DNA from: Aquiluna sp. KACHI24
GTDB taxonomy: Bacteria; Actinomycetota; Actinomycetes; Actinomycetales; Microbacteriaceae
Direction: 5' to 3'
DNA: 64,000 nt
Assembly (NCBI RefSeq): GCF_025997915.1
Contig: NZ_AP026677.1
Span: 682,001-746,000, forward strand
The notes beneath the pieces were generated by a model. It saw only the letters and a program-made list of their open reading frames with translations. It was not told the origin of the DNA and did no database searches. Positions 26,499 to 34,244 of this stretch are shown here, piece after piece. Within the stretch, counting starts at the first letter, position 1. The number at the start of each line of letters is the position of its first letter. The position numbers and the translations under genes are program-made.

Positions 26499-27838
26499 TA
26501 CAAGGTGCGGAGGTTCTGCTCGATCTCAAACGGTGTCACTTGAGAGCGATACTGTGCCCACTCGCGACGCTTGTTGGCAAGCACGTAGCTGAATACGGAC
26601 TCTCCCAGAACCTCGGCAGCAAGCTCAGATTCCTCAAGCTTTCTGATGGCGTGGTCGAGGGACTGAGGCAGAGATTCGATACCCATAGCCCTGCGCTCCA
26701 GATCCGTTAGAGACCAAACATCATCCTCGGTCTCGGGAGGTAACTGGTAGCCCTCTTCGATGCCCTTCAGACCGGCCGCGAGCAATAGCGCGTAGGCGAG
26801 ATATGGGTTAGCGGCGGAGTCCATTGCTCGGTACTCGATGCGAGTGGACTGTGCCTTTTCAGGCTTGTGCAGTGGCACGCGAATTAGAGCACTGCGGTTG
26901 TTGTGACCCCAAGAGACGTAGCTTGGCGCCTCACCCCCACCCCAGAGGCGTTTGTATGAGTTAACAAACTGATTGGTAACCAGGGTGATCTCAGGTGCGT
27001 GCTTGAGTATTCCGGCCATGAACTGACGGGCAGTGTTACTTAGGTGGTAAGTGGCGGCTGGATCAAAGAATGCGTTCTTATCCCCCTCGAACAAAGAGAA
27101 GTGGGTGTGCATACCGCTACCAGGGTGGTTGGTGAATGGCTTTGGCATAAAGGTCGCGTAGACGCCCTGTTCTATAGCCACCTCCTTAACAACGGTCCTG
27201 AACGTCATGATGTTGTCGGCCATTGAAAGGGCATCGGCGTATCGAAGATCAATCTCGTTTTGGCCTGGACCGCCCTCGTGATGCGAGAACTCGACGGAAA
27301 TCCCGAGCTGCTCAAGCATGGTCACCGCACGGCGCCTGAAATCGTGGGCGGTGCCACCGGGAACGTTGTCAAAGTATCCGGCGTTGTCGACCGGAACGGG
27401 CTGTCCATCGGAACCAAGATCTGATGACTTAAGTAGATAGAACTCAATCTCGGGGTGGACATAGAAGGAAAAGCCCATTCGGGCTGCCTTATCTAGTGCC
27501 CTGCGCAAAACGTTCCTTGGATCCGCCGATGCCGGCTTGCCATCAGGAGTTGCAATGTCACAAAACATTCTTGCGGCTGGGTCAACGGTTCCACGCCAGG
27601 GAAGAATCTGAAAGGTTGAAGGGTCAGGCTTTGCGAGCATGTCAGCCTCGCTGGTTCTAGCGAGCCCCTCGATGGCAGAACCGTCGAAGCCGATACCCTC
27701 AGAGAAAGCGCCTTCTATTTCGGCTGGAGCTACCGCAACCGACTTCAGTGTTCCTGCAACATCGGTGAACCACAGGCGAATGAATTTCACACCGCGCTCT
27801 TCAATTGTTCGTAGAACGAACTCTTGCTGCTTATCCAT
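26498..27838 (-). CDS. glnA2: Glutamine synthetase paralogue without adenylylation site
   Basis: 446 residues, GSI type. Seen: VKFIRLWFTDVAGTLKSV, GFDGSAIEG, HPEIEFYLL, EFSHHEGGPGQNEIDLRY, FMPKPFTNHPGSGMHTH, NSYKRLWGGGEAPSYVSWGHNNRSALIRVP. Where GlnA has the adenylylated Tyr, this protein reads DDVWSLTDLERR, with no Tyr, so GlnE should not regulate it. Actinobacterial GlnA2 is usually a minor, constitutive enzyme or acts in polyamine-related gamma-glutamylation; which applies here is not predictable. An AAGG ribosome site precedes the ATG. Divergent from nadE. Confidence 0.92.
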   Translation of the reverse strand: MDKQQEFVLRTIEERGVKFIRLWFTDVAGTLKSVAVAPAEIEGAFSEGIGFDGSAIEGLARTSEADMLAKPDPSTFQILPWRGTVDPAARMFCDIATPDGKPASADPRNVLRRALDKAARMGFSFYVHPEIEFYLLKSSDLGSDGQPVPVDNAGYFDNVPGGTAHDFRRRAVTMLEQLGISVEFSHHEGGPGQNEIDLRYADALSMADNIMTFRTVVKEVAIEQGVYATFMPKPFTNHPGSGMHTHFSLFEGDKNAFFDPAATYHLSNTARQFMAGILKHAPEITLVTNQFVNSYKRLWGGGEAPSYVSWGHNNRSALIRVPLHKPEKAQSTRIEYRAMDSAANPYLAYALLLAAGLKGIEEGYQLPPETEDDVWSLTDLERRAMGIESLPQSLDHAIRKLEESELAAEVLGESVFSYVLANKRREWAQYRSQVTPFEIEQNLRTL

Positions 27839-27861
27839 GCTCTACCTTCCTTGCTAGCTAA

Positions 27862-27868
27862 TAGGCTA
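27862..27868. promoter_or_regulatory. Symmetric TANNNTA -10 element between glnA2 and nadE
   Basis: TAGGCTA reads TAGGCT forward and TAGCCT reverse. Forward, it lies seven bases before the GTG of nadE at 27875 (leaderless). Reverse, it predicts a start near 27856, giving glnA2 a short leader that contains its AAGG ribosome site. One DNA element thus appears to fire both ways. Confidence 0.55.
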
Positions 27869-27874
27869 GTGCTT

Positions 27875-29470
27875 GTGCTACCTATAAGGCTCGCTTTCGC
27901 GCAGACCAACCCAATAGTGGGTGACTTCGCAGGCAATCTAAACCAAATCAAATCCTCTGCTCTCGAAGCAGCTCAAGCCGGGATTGATCTGGTCATCTAC
28001 GGAGAGCTAGCGCTCTGTGGTTACCCCCTGGGCGATCTCAGTTACCGACGCGACATCGTGGCCTCTTCGGAAGCGGCGCTGAATGAACTTGTTGCCTTTA
28101 GCGAGGCAATTCCAAATCTGACCCTCTTGGTTGGCTACTCGAGAATCGCACAGCACGAGAACCCATCTCAATCTTCCAAGGCGATAGCGCACAATTCCGC
28201 AGCCGCCATTCGCGCCGGGGAATTGTTGGGAAGCTATGACAAGCAACTTCTTCCGAACTATGACGTTTTTGACGATTGGCGAAACTTCATTCCTGGTGAT
28301 CAAGAGCTCGTCATCAATGTTTCAGGGGCAAGAGTTGGTGTCAAGATTTGTGAAGACATCTGGGGTAATCAGAAGCACCCATTCGGAACAGATGTGGACC
28401 TAATCGCGGTGCTCAACGGCTCTCCTTACACCTTCACAAAATCAGCCCAGCGACTACTGGCAGCCAAAAACTATGCCAACGGGGTGCCAATCGCATATGC
28501 CAACCTATGTGGCGGGCAAGATGAACTGGTCTTCGATGGTGGCAGCTTCGTCCTTGATAAAAATGGTGCTGAACGTTACCAAGCTGGTTTTGCCGAGGGT
28601 TTGTTTCAAGTTGTTGACGGTAAGCACGCAGAGCTTGGTGAAGACGAAAAGCTATACCAGGTTTTGGTCTGTGGCCTAAGGGATTACCTGAAGAAGACCA
28701 GGCAGACAAAGCTCGTGCTTGGGCTATCTGGAGGCATTGACTCCGCTCTGTGCGCGGCCCTGGCTGCAGCTGCAATTGGAGCTGAAAAAGTGGTTGGTGT
28801 TGCTATGCCTTCGCGTTACTCCTCTGACCACTCGGTCAGCGATGCAAAAGCTGTTGCGAGAAACCTCGGCCTTGAATACCGCGAGGTTCCCATCGAACCA
28901 GCTCACCTGGCTTTCGAACAGATGCTCGCTCTCTCCCCCTTGGCGCAGGAGAATCTTCAGGCAAGACTTCGAGCAGTAATACTGATGGGTATTTCTAACT
29001 CTGAGAACCGGCTGCTTTTGACAACCGGAAACAAGTCCGAGGTGGCAGTTGGCTACTCCACAATTTACGGAGATTCCGCAGGCGGTTTCGCACCGATCAA
29101 GGACCTTCTCAAGACGGATGTTTGGCGAATGTCGAGGTTTGTCAATGAGCGCGCGGGCAAAGAGTTGATCCCTATAGCTTCTATTGAAAAGCCACCATCC
29201 GCTGAGCTGAGGCCGGGGCAGCTTGACCAGGACACTCTTCCCGATTACGAAATCTTGGATGGCATAATCCGGATTTTGGTCGAGCAGAACCAAACGGCTT
29301 CTCAGGCCGTTGCAGCTGGGTATCCCGAGGACCTGGTTCTGAAGACCGATGCCATGATCCGAGCAGCTGAGTGGAAGCGTTCTCAAGGTGCAATCGGAAC
29401 TAAGCTCAGTGAGGTTAGCTTCGGTTCGGGACGAAGGGTCCCCATCACAACAAGGTTTGAAACAAGATGA
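27875..29470 (+). CDS. nadE: Glutamine-dependent NAD+ synthetase
   Basis: 531 residues; the last step of NAD synthesis, amidating nicotinate adenine dinucleotide with glutamine nitrogen. The N-terminal nitrilase-type glutaminase has its Glu44-Lys123-Cys159 triad (YGELALCGYP, YDKQLLPNYDVFDD, GVKICEDIWG). The C-terminal ATP-pyrophosphatase domain has GLSGGIDSALCAAL and TTGNKSEVAVGYSTIYGD. The GTG at 27875 starts MLPIRLAFAQTN, where homology begins, and lies seven bases after TAGGCT; upstream in-frame starts add unlike residues. The stop overlaps the panB ATG (ATGA), so the two are co-translated. Confidence 0.94.
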   Translation: MLPIRLAFAQTNPIVGDFAGNLNQIKSSALEAAQAGIDLVIYGELALCGYPLGDLSYRRDIVASSEAALNELVAFSEAIPNLTLLVGYSRIAQHENPSQSSKAIAHNSAAAIRAGELLGSYDKQLLPNYDVFDDWRNFIPGDQELVINVSGARVGVKICEDIWGNQKHPFGTDVDLIAVLNGSPYTFTKSAQRLLAAKNYANGVPIAYANLCGGQDELVFDGGSFVLDKNGAERYQAGFAEGLFQVVDGKHAELGEDEKLYQVLVCGLRDYLKKTRQTKLVLGLSGGIDSALCAALAAAAIGAEKVVGVAMPSRYSSDHSVSDAKAVARNLGLEYREVPIEPAHLAFEQMLALSPLAQENLQARLRAVILMGISNSENRLLLTTGNKSEVAVGYSTIYGDSAGGFAPIKDLLKTDVWRMSRFVNERAGKELIPIASIEKPPSAELRPGQLDQDTLPDYEILDGIIRILVEQNQTASQAVAAGYPEDLVLKTDAMIRAAEWKRSQGAIGTKLSEVSFGSGRRVPITTRFETR

Positions 29471-30252
29471 AGATACGCACCGGCACTCTCGCAAAGCTCA
29501 AGCAAAAGGGCGAGCGGTTTGCGTGTCTAACAAGTTACGACTCCCTAACCGCACAGATTTTTGATCAGGCTGGGATCGAGGTCCTTCTAGTTGGCGACTC
29601 CGCGGGCAATGTTGTCCTGGGATACCCAACAACAATTCCCGTGACACTCGATCAAATGATGCATTTCGGGAAAGCCGTTACCGAGGCAACCAAATCTGCT
29701 CTGGTGGTTGTCGACATGCCTTTTGGTAGCTACGAGCTTTCGAGCGAGCAGGCTCTTGCCTCCGCTATCAAAATAATGAAAGAGACCGGTGCTGATGCAG
29801 TCAAGCTTGAGGGTTCTAGGCCGGAAGCCGTAAAGCGAATCGTAGACGCAGGAATTCCAGTTATGGGGCACCTTGGCTTCACGCCACAGTCCGTGAATCA
29901 ACTTTCTGGATTCAAGGTGCAAGGCCGCGGGGACTCATCCGAACAGCTTCTAAACGATGCCAAAGCTCTTGAAACAGCAGGGGCTTTTGCAGTTGTGCTC
30001 GAAATGATTCCAGCGCAGCTCGCAGAACGGGTCACCAGCGCGCTTCAGATTCCAACCATCGGCATTGGCGCGGGATCTGGCTGCGATGCCCAGATTTTAG
30101 TTTGGACTGACTTTGCAGGCCTATCGGATAGGTCTCCGAAGTTTGCCAAGCAGTATCTAAATCTAAGGGAGCAGCTTCTAGCTGCAGCTAGCGACTACCG
30201 CGACGAGGTCCGTTCCGGAAGCTTCCCTACCGAGGAACAAAGCTTTAGCTAA
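29467..30252 (+). CDS. panB: 3-methyl-2-oxobutanoate hydroxymethyltransferase
   Basis: 261 residues; the first committed step of pantothenate (coenzyme A) synthesis, transferring a hydroxymethyl group from methylene-tetrahydrofolate to ketoisovalerate. Seen: FACLTSYDSLTAQIFDQAGIEVLLVGDS, GNVVLGYPTTIPVTLDQM, VVVDMPFGSYE, AVKLEGSRPE, GHLGFTPQSVN and the late IPTIGIGAGSGCDAQILVW. The ATG overlaps the nadE stop by four bases, coupling two cofactor pathways. The stop shares the bases CTAA with the convergent small gene. Confidence 0.95.
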   Translation: MKIRTGTLAKLKQKGERFACLTSYDSLTAQIFDQAGIEVLLVGDSAGNVVLGYPTTIPVTLDQMMHFGKAVTEATKSALVVVDMPFGSYELSSEQALASAIKIMKETGADAVKLEGSRPEAVKRIVDAGIPVMGHLGFTPQSVNQLSGFKVQGRGDSSEQLLNDAKALETAGAFAVVLEMIPAQLAERVTSALQIPTIGIGAGSGCDAQILVWTDFAGLSDRSPKFAKQYLNLREQLLAAASDYRDEVRSGSFPTEEQSFS

Positions 30253-30428
30253 TCCTCGAGTCTTTCTTCCTCGGCTATTGCTCTCGCCCGCTCCGCGATG
30301 ATTTCCGGAGCTCGTGCAGCCTCTTGGGCCGAAGCAAACGGGCCGATTCGATCTAAAGCAAGAGCTTGAGGGCCGGTCTCGACCTGACCCGTCTTCGTGT
30401 TGAACCAAAATTGGGTTTCTTGCTCCAT
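30249..30428 (-). CDS. Small conserved protein of 59 residues
   Basis: A short acidic gene starting MEQETQFWFNTKTGQVETGP and ending in a charged helix AERARAIAEEERLED. The pattern of an aromatic YWFN-type start, TGxVExGP, then GPF-S-AQEAARAPE is recalled from small Microbacteriaceae proteins that databases label SPOR-like or, wrongly, methionine aminopeptidase. Function unknown. The ATG has TAGAAT exactly six bases upstream and no ribosome site. It diverges from map with 39 bases between start codons. Its stop overlaps the panB stop within CTAA (30249-30252). Confidence 0.78.
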   Translation of the reverse strand: MEQETQFWFNTKTGQVETGPQALALDRIGPFASAQEAARAPEIIAERARAIAEEERLED

Positions 30429-30434
30429 AGCCCA

Positions 30435-30440
30435 ATTCTA
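30435..30440 (-). promoter_or_regulatory. Putative leaderless -10 element of the 59-residue gene
   Basis: Reverse-strand TAGAAT, six bases, then ATG at 30428. It is interleaved with the promoter of map on the other strand. Confidence 0.5.
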
Positions 30441-30455
30441 AGCCGGTTCGAAAAC

Positions 30456-30461
30456 TAGACT
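30456..30461 (+). promoter_or_regulatory. Putative leaderless -10 element of map
   Basis: TAGACT, six bases, then the GTG start at 30468. The corresponding -35 region would overlap the reverse-strand -10 element at 30435-30440, so the two promoters probably interfere. Confidence 0.5.
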
Positions 30462-30467
30462 TTCGGG

Positions 30468-31331
30468 GTGCCAAGAACCGAGCAGGGTGTTTTGATACCC
30501 GGACAAATCAGCCCCCAGCGGCCCGTCCCCCTGCACATCAAAAGACCCGAATACGTTGGCAAGCCATCCCCTGCCCAGCACGTTGGTGGCGACAGGTACG
30601 ACGATGAGACTATTGCGGCGATTAGAAAAGCGTCGAAGATCGCAGCCCAGGGCCTCGAGGTGGTTCTTAGTGCCGCAAAACCTGGCATCACTACCGATGA
30701 ACTCGATCGAATTGGACATGAGTTCTTACTCAGCCAGAATGCCTACCCCTCAACCCTTGGTTATCGGGGTTTTCCAAAATCTCTGTGCAGTTCTCTCAAC
30801 GAGGTTATTTGTCACGGCATCCCTGATGACACGATAATCCGAGAGGGAGACATCCTAAACATTGACATCTCCGCCTTTATTGACGGAGTCCACGGTGACA
30901 CGAACGGTTCGATTGTGGTTGGAGATGGGTCTCAAGAGGCTCTGGATCTCGTAACTCGAACCAAGGAGGCGATGCTCAGAGGTATCAGAGCGGCACTACC
31001 AGGACGTGAGGTCAATATCATCGGTCGCGCGATTGAGAGCTACGCGAAACGTTTTGACTACGGGGTTGTTCGCGATTTCACAGGCCATGGCGTCGGCACC
31101 TCATTTCACAGCGGCCTGATAATCCCCCACTACGACGCCCCTGAATACAACACCGTAATCGAGCCAGGGATGGTTTTTACCGTTGAGCCAATGCTGACGC
31201 TCGGAACTCACGACTGGGATTTGTGGGAGGACGGTTGGACCGTGACCACCAAGGACAAATCCCTTACCGCTCAGTTTGAACACACTATTTTGATTACCGA
31301 AGACGGCCCAGAAATTTTGACGGAGGCATAG
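30468..31331 (+). CDS. map: Methionine aminopeptidase type I
   Basis: 287 residues; removes the initiator Met after deformylation. The N-terminal extension MPRTEQGVLIPGQISPQRPV with RPEYVGKP is typical of actinobacterial type Ic enzymes. The catalytic pita-bread domain has SLNEVICHGIPDD, GDILNIDISAFIDGVHGDT with two Asp ligands, DFTGHGVGTSFH with the His ligand, FTVEPML and the final FEHTILIT Glu. The GTG at 30468 fits the leaderless layout (TAGACT at -12 to -7). ppgK begins one base after its stop. Confidence 0.95.
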   Translation: MPRTEQGVLIPGQISPQRPVPLHIKRPEYVGKPSPAQHVGGDRYDDETIAAIRKASKIAAQGLEVVLSAAKPGITTDELDRIGHEFLLSQNAYPSTLGYRGFPKSLCSSLNEVICHGIPDDTIIREGDILNIDISAFIDGVHGDTNGSIVVGDGSQEALDLVTRTKEAMLRGIRAALPGREVNIIGRAIESYAKRFDYGVVRDFTGHGVGTSFHSGLIIPHYDAPEYNTVIEPGMVFTVEPMLTLGTHDWDLWEDGWTVTTKDKSLTAQFEHTILITEDGPEILTEA

Positions 31332-32093
31332 ATGAGGCGCAAAGCGATAGGTATCGACATTGGCGGCACTGGCATTAAGGCTGCCTTGGTTGATACCAAA
31401 AAGGGCTCACTTGCCTCGGAGCGCATCCGAATTGAAACCCCAGCGGGCGGGGAGCCGGAGGCTATCGCCGCAGCCTGCGCTCAAATCGTTGAGCAGCTCG
31501 ACGAAAAGGGAAATCGTGCAATCGGGATTTGCTTCCCTGCGGTTGTGAAGCATGGCCACACACAGTCGGCAGCTAACGTCTCAAAACGCTGGATTGGTCT
31601 CGATGCCCACGAGCTCTTCTCACACTCACTAAAGCGTCAGGTGCATGTCCTAAACGACGCCGATGCCGCAGGTGTTGCCGAGCTCAACTTCGGTGCAGGC
31701 AAGAACAAAGACGGTCTAGTCATCATGGCCACCCTCGGCACCGGAATTGGAACCGCGATCTTTTACGATGGCAAGCTGATCCCGAATGCTGAATTAGGGC
31801 ACTTAGAAATCGATGGTGTTGATTACGAGACCCGTGCCGCCTACAGCGCGATGGAACGGGAGAACCTTAACTTTGAAGAGTGGGCAAAGCGACTTCAGAC
31901 CTACTTCTCTCATCTGGAGAACCTTTTAGTGCCTGATTTGATCATTGTGGGTGGCGGAATCAGCAAGCAGTCAGAGAAGTTCCTGCCGCTTCTAAATCTA
32001 AAAACCGCGATCATCCCGGCACAGACTAAGAACTCCGCTGGAATCATCGGTGCTGCTTACCTCGCGAATAAGGCCTTGGAGAGAAAGCGCTAA
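31332..32093 (+). CDS. ppgK: Polyphosphate glucokinase (ROK family)
   Basis: 253 residues; phosphorylates glucose using inorganic polyphosphate (and usually ATP). Seen: the phosphate-binding IGIDIGGTGIKAALVDT, GICFPAVVKHGHTQSAANVSKRWIG, the catalytic Asp in VLNDADAAGVAEL, TLGTGIGTAIFYDG, NAELGHLEI and IIVGGGISK. The Zn cluster of other ROK proteins is absent, as expected for PpgK. A GGAGG site at the end of map precedes the ATG, so it is co-transcribed with map. Its stop codon meets the 3' end of the RNase P RNA on the other strand. It could process glucose released after the secreted pullulanase. Confidence 0.93.
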   Translation: MRRKAIGIDIGGTGIKAALVDTKKGSLASERIRIETPAGGEPEAIAAACAQIVEQLDEKGNRAIGICFPAVVKHGHTQSAANVSKRWIGLDAHELFSHSLKRQVHVLNDADAAGVAELNFGAGKNKDGLVIMATLGTGIGTAIFYDGKLIPNAELGHLEIDGVDYETRAAYSAMERENLNFEEWAKRLQTYFSHLENLLVPDLIIVGGGISKQSEKFLPLLNLKTAIIPAQTKNSAGIIGAAYLANKALERKR

Positions 32094-32421
32094 TTGGGTC
32101 AACCGATACGCCGGGTTCTGTCTTGAACGATCATCTATCTCGGCGCTGCGTTGCCGCAGTGCTCTAGCGACCTACCCGAGGGAAGCGACGGGCCGCCTAA
32201 TCCCTCTGCTTGGTCTTGCTCCCGGTGAGGTTTGCATAGCTGACTGAGTCACCCCAATCACTGGTGGTCTCTTACACCACCGTTTCACCCTTACCCTTTC
32301 GGGCGGTCTGCTTTCTGTTGCACTGTCTCTCGGGTTACCCCGGGTGGGCGTTACCCACCACCGTGCCCTGTGGAGCCCGGACGTTCCTCGGCGATGCCGC
32401 GATCGTCTAGCTGACCCAATT
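32093..32421 (-). ncRNA. rnpB: RNase P RNA (type A)
   Basis: About 330 bases on the reverse strand with the bacterial core motifs: GAGGAACGTCCGGGCTCC (at 32389-32372) near the 5' end and ACAGAACCCGGCGTAT (at 32121-32106) near the 3' end, plus GGTAAGGGTGAAACGGTG and GGTAAGAGACC-like internal segments. The ends pair as P1 (TTGGGTCAGC with GGTTGACCCAA). This is the catalytic RNA that matures tRNA 5' ends. The exact ends are set by the P1 helix and may be a few bases off. It abuts ppgK at its 3' side. Confidence 0.95.
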
Positions 32422-32430
32422 AGCTAGCTA

Positions 32431-32436
32431 AGCCTA
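32431..32436 (-). promoter_or_regulatory. Possible -10 element of rnpB
   Basis: Reverse-strand TAGGCT lies about seven bases before the inferred RNA start near 32424; a TTGCGC 16 bases further upstream could be a -35 box. The first half of this box is the stop codon of the upstream RNase H/CobC gene. Confidence 0.4.
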
Positions 32437-33534
32437 GTCAAGCGGTAGGTGTGCGCAATAGTTCAGAGCAAAAGTCTCGGCGAAGTCTGTGCCAAAGAAT
32501 CGATATACCGATACTGATGCCGGTAGGAATTGCATTGACCAGGAGACATCCACGCCAGCCAGCAGCGCCTTTCGGGCAATCGCTCGCATCGGCATCATAT
32601 GAGCAACAATCGCTACCGAACCCCCCGGGTTCGCAAGAATCTGTTCGGTTAGCTCAGCGAGAACTCGATTCTCCAAGTCCGACACCGACTCGCCGCCGGG
32701 AGGCTTTTGAGTCATTGAGCCGCGCCAATTTGAGATCTCGTGAGAGATGTCCCGCTCCAACTCCCCCATTGAGTATCGCTCCCAGTCGCCAAAGGAGATT
32801 TCACGAAGGCGATCAGATGCATTCATTTCTGCACCCAGCACCCCTGCAACCGCCTCTGCTGTCTGCGTTGCGCGCAATTGCGTGGAGTGAATGACCTTTT
32901 CTGGCAGTGCGAGGTCAAAGCGCCTAGCTAGCTCAGGTATTACCGCAGCCACTGCAGCAGCTTCTCTCAATCCAAGATCGCTCAAGCTCGGGTCATCCGA
33001 GGATCCAGAAATGAGACCTGACTCGGTGGATTGGGTGTGACCGTGTCGGATTGCATACACAACCGTTGGCTCAACGCTTTGCCTTGGCGCTCTGATGCTT
33101 TTGGGCTGCGTCATCGCGAGGTCGGGTTGAAATCGACTCTCGCTGGGGGCATCGAGAGCTTGGTTAGCCAAAGCATCAGCAACCGAGTTCTGCTCCCGTG
33201 GGACCCACTCGAAGGTCACTTTGCGATTGCCGATTAGGGATCTGGCCCTAATCGCCAGCTGGGCCATGTCAGGACTCTTGATCTTCCAACGCCCACTTAG
33301 TTGCTCAACAACGAGCTTGGAGTCCATCCGCACGTGAAGCTCGGAGTGCGGGAAGTGTGCTGCGGTGTGCTCGAGAATGGCAATCACGCCGGAGTACTCG
33401 GCAACATTGTTGGTCGCTATACCAAGAGCTCCATTTAGACGCGCAATTTCCATGTCGTCTTGATAGATCACCGCGCCATAGGAGGCTAGACCGGGGTTGC
33501 CTCGAGAGGCACCATCGGCGTAGGCAATGATCAT
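32434..33534 (-). CDS. Bifunctional RNase HI / histidine phosphatase (CobC-like)
   Basis: 366 residues. The N-terminal RNase H domain has its acidic site: Asp7 (ADGASRGNPG), Glu46 (NNVAEYSGVI), Asp71 (RMDSKLVVEQL) and Asp120 (SVADALANQALD). After a linker, a histidine phosphatase starts at about residue 157 (AIRHGHTQS), with EISFGDWE and VAHMMPMRAI completing its site. This matches the mycobacterial Rv2228c-type fusion with RNase H and alpha-ribazole-phosphatase-like activity. No cobalamin gene is in this window, so the phosphatase substrate is open. The ATG overlaps the stop of the zinc-ribbon gene (ATGA). Confidence 0.93.
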   Translation of the reverse strand: MIIAYADGASRGNPGLASYGAVIYQDDMEIARLNGALGIATNNVAEYSGVIAILEHTAAHFPHSELHVRMDSKLVVEQLSGRWKIKSPDMAQLAIRARSLIGNRKVTFEWVPREQNSVADALANQALDAPSESRFQPDLAMTQPKSIRAPRQSVEPTVVYAIRHGHTQSTESGLISGSSDDPSLSDLGLREAAAVAAVIPELARRFDLALPEKVIHSTQLRATQTAEAVAGVLGAEMNASDRLREISFGDWERYSMGELERDISHEISNWRGSMTQKPPGGESVSDLENRVLAELTEQILANPGGSVAIVAHMMPMRAIARKALLAGVDVSWSMQFLPASVSVYRFFGTDFAETFALNYCAHLPLD

Positions 33535-34244
33535 TCGCGCACCAGCATCGCACCGCACTCGGGACAGTGCAGCAGAGAGTCTTTTGGAGTAGCCAGCAAA
33601 TTGTTCAACGCGGTTGAGGTCAGAGTCATGTTGCAGGCTCCGCACATGCTCTTTCTCAGCCCACCAATTGCCACCCCGCGCGAGAACAAGCGATCGAATT
33701 CAACCAGCAGCGTCTCATCAATTGCTGCCCGGAGCTCTTCGGCCAGCTTCTTATCGGCAGCGTGCTTGGCTCTCAGCTCATCAAGTTCGAGCTTGACTGA
33801 CTCACGACCAAGCTCAAGCTCACGTTCGAGGTCCTCTCGCTCTTTTTCGATTCGATGATGAATCTCGTTTTGGGCTGCAATCTCGGCATCCAGACCGGCA
33901 AGCTCTTCGCCCAGGATCGCGGCCCGTTTATTCAGCGTATCAATCTCGTGCTGCAGTGAAATCGCATCCCGCGGGACGGCTGTGGTCTTCAGTCTTGATG
34001 CATCTTGTTCCAAGCGCTTGGAGACTAGACCCTGCTCCTCAATGATTCGCTTACGGTCGCGAATCAATCCCTCGGACTTAGAAAGATTCGAGCTGAGCTC
34101 GGTTGACTTCTCCAGCAGCATTTCTCGCAGCTGTTCATTAGCGGCATTTGCTTTAAGAACTAAAGCCTGCTGCTCGAGTTTTCTTATCTCAAGTAATACG
34201 GCTTGGTACTGCAATAGAGATTCGAGTTGTCTTTCTAAATTCAC
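33531..34244 (-). CDS. C4 zinc-ribbon coiled-coil protein (DUF164 type)
   Basis: 237 residues. A long charged coiled coil (about residues 1-185) is followed by a zinc ribbon with CGAC and CPEC knuckles near the C-terminus. Homologue of mycobacterial Rv2229c; the order NIF3, this gene, RNase H/CobC is conserved in actinobacteria. A nucleic-acid role is often proposed but unproven. The GTG at 34244 overlaps the NIF3 stop by four bases (GTGA) and is preferred to the in-frame ATG at 34265. Confidence 0.88.
   Translation of the reverse strand: MNLERQLESLLQYQAVLLEIRKLEQQALVLKANAANEQLREMLLEKSTELSSNLSKSEGLIRDRKRIIEEQGLVSKRLEQDASRLKTTAVPRDAISLQHEIDTLNKRAAILGEELAGLDAEIAAQNEIHHRIEKEREDLERELELGRESVKLELDELRAKHAADKKLAEELRAAIDETLLVEFDRLFSRGVAIGGLRKSMCGACNMTLTSTALNNLLATPKDSLLHCPECGAMLVRE

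Noticed and set aside
28724-29494. A 256-residue reverse-strand open frame opposite nadE
   Set aside because: It lies wholly within the clearly homologous NadE catalytic domain, has no ribosome site and a Cys/Ser/Arg-rich composition typical of antisense frames.
32370-32391. GAGGAAC instead of the textbook GAGGAAA in the RNase P RNA core
   Set aside because: The C variant is usual in actinobacterial RNase P RNAs such as those of Streptomyces (from memory), so it is not novel.
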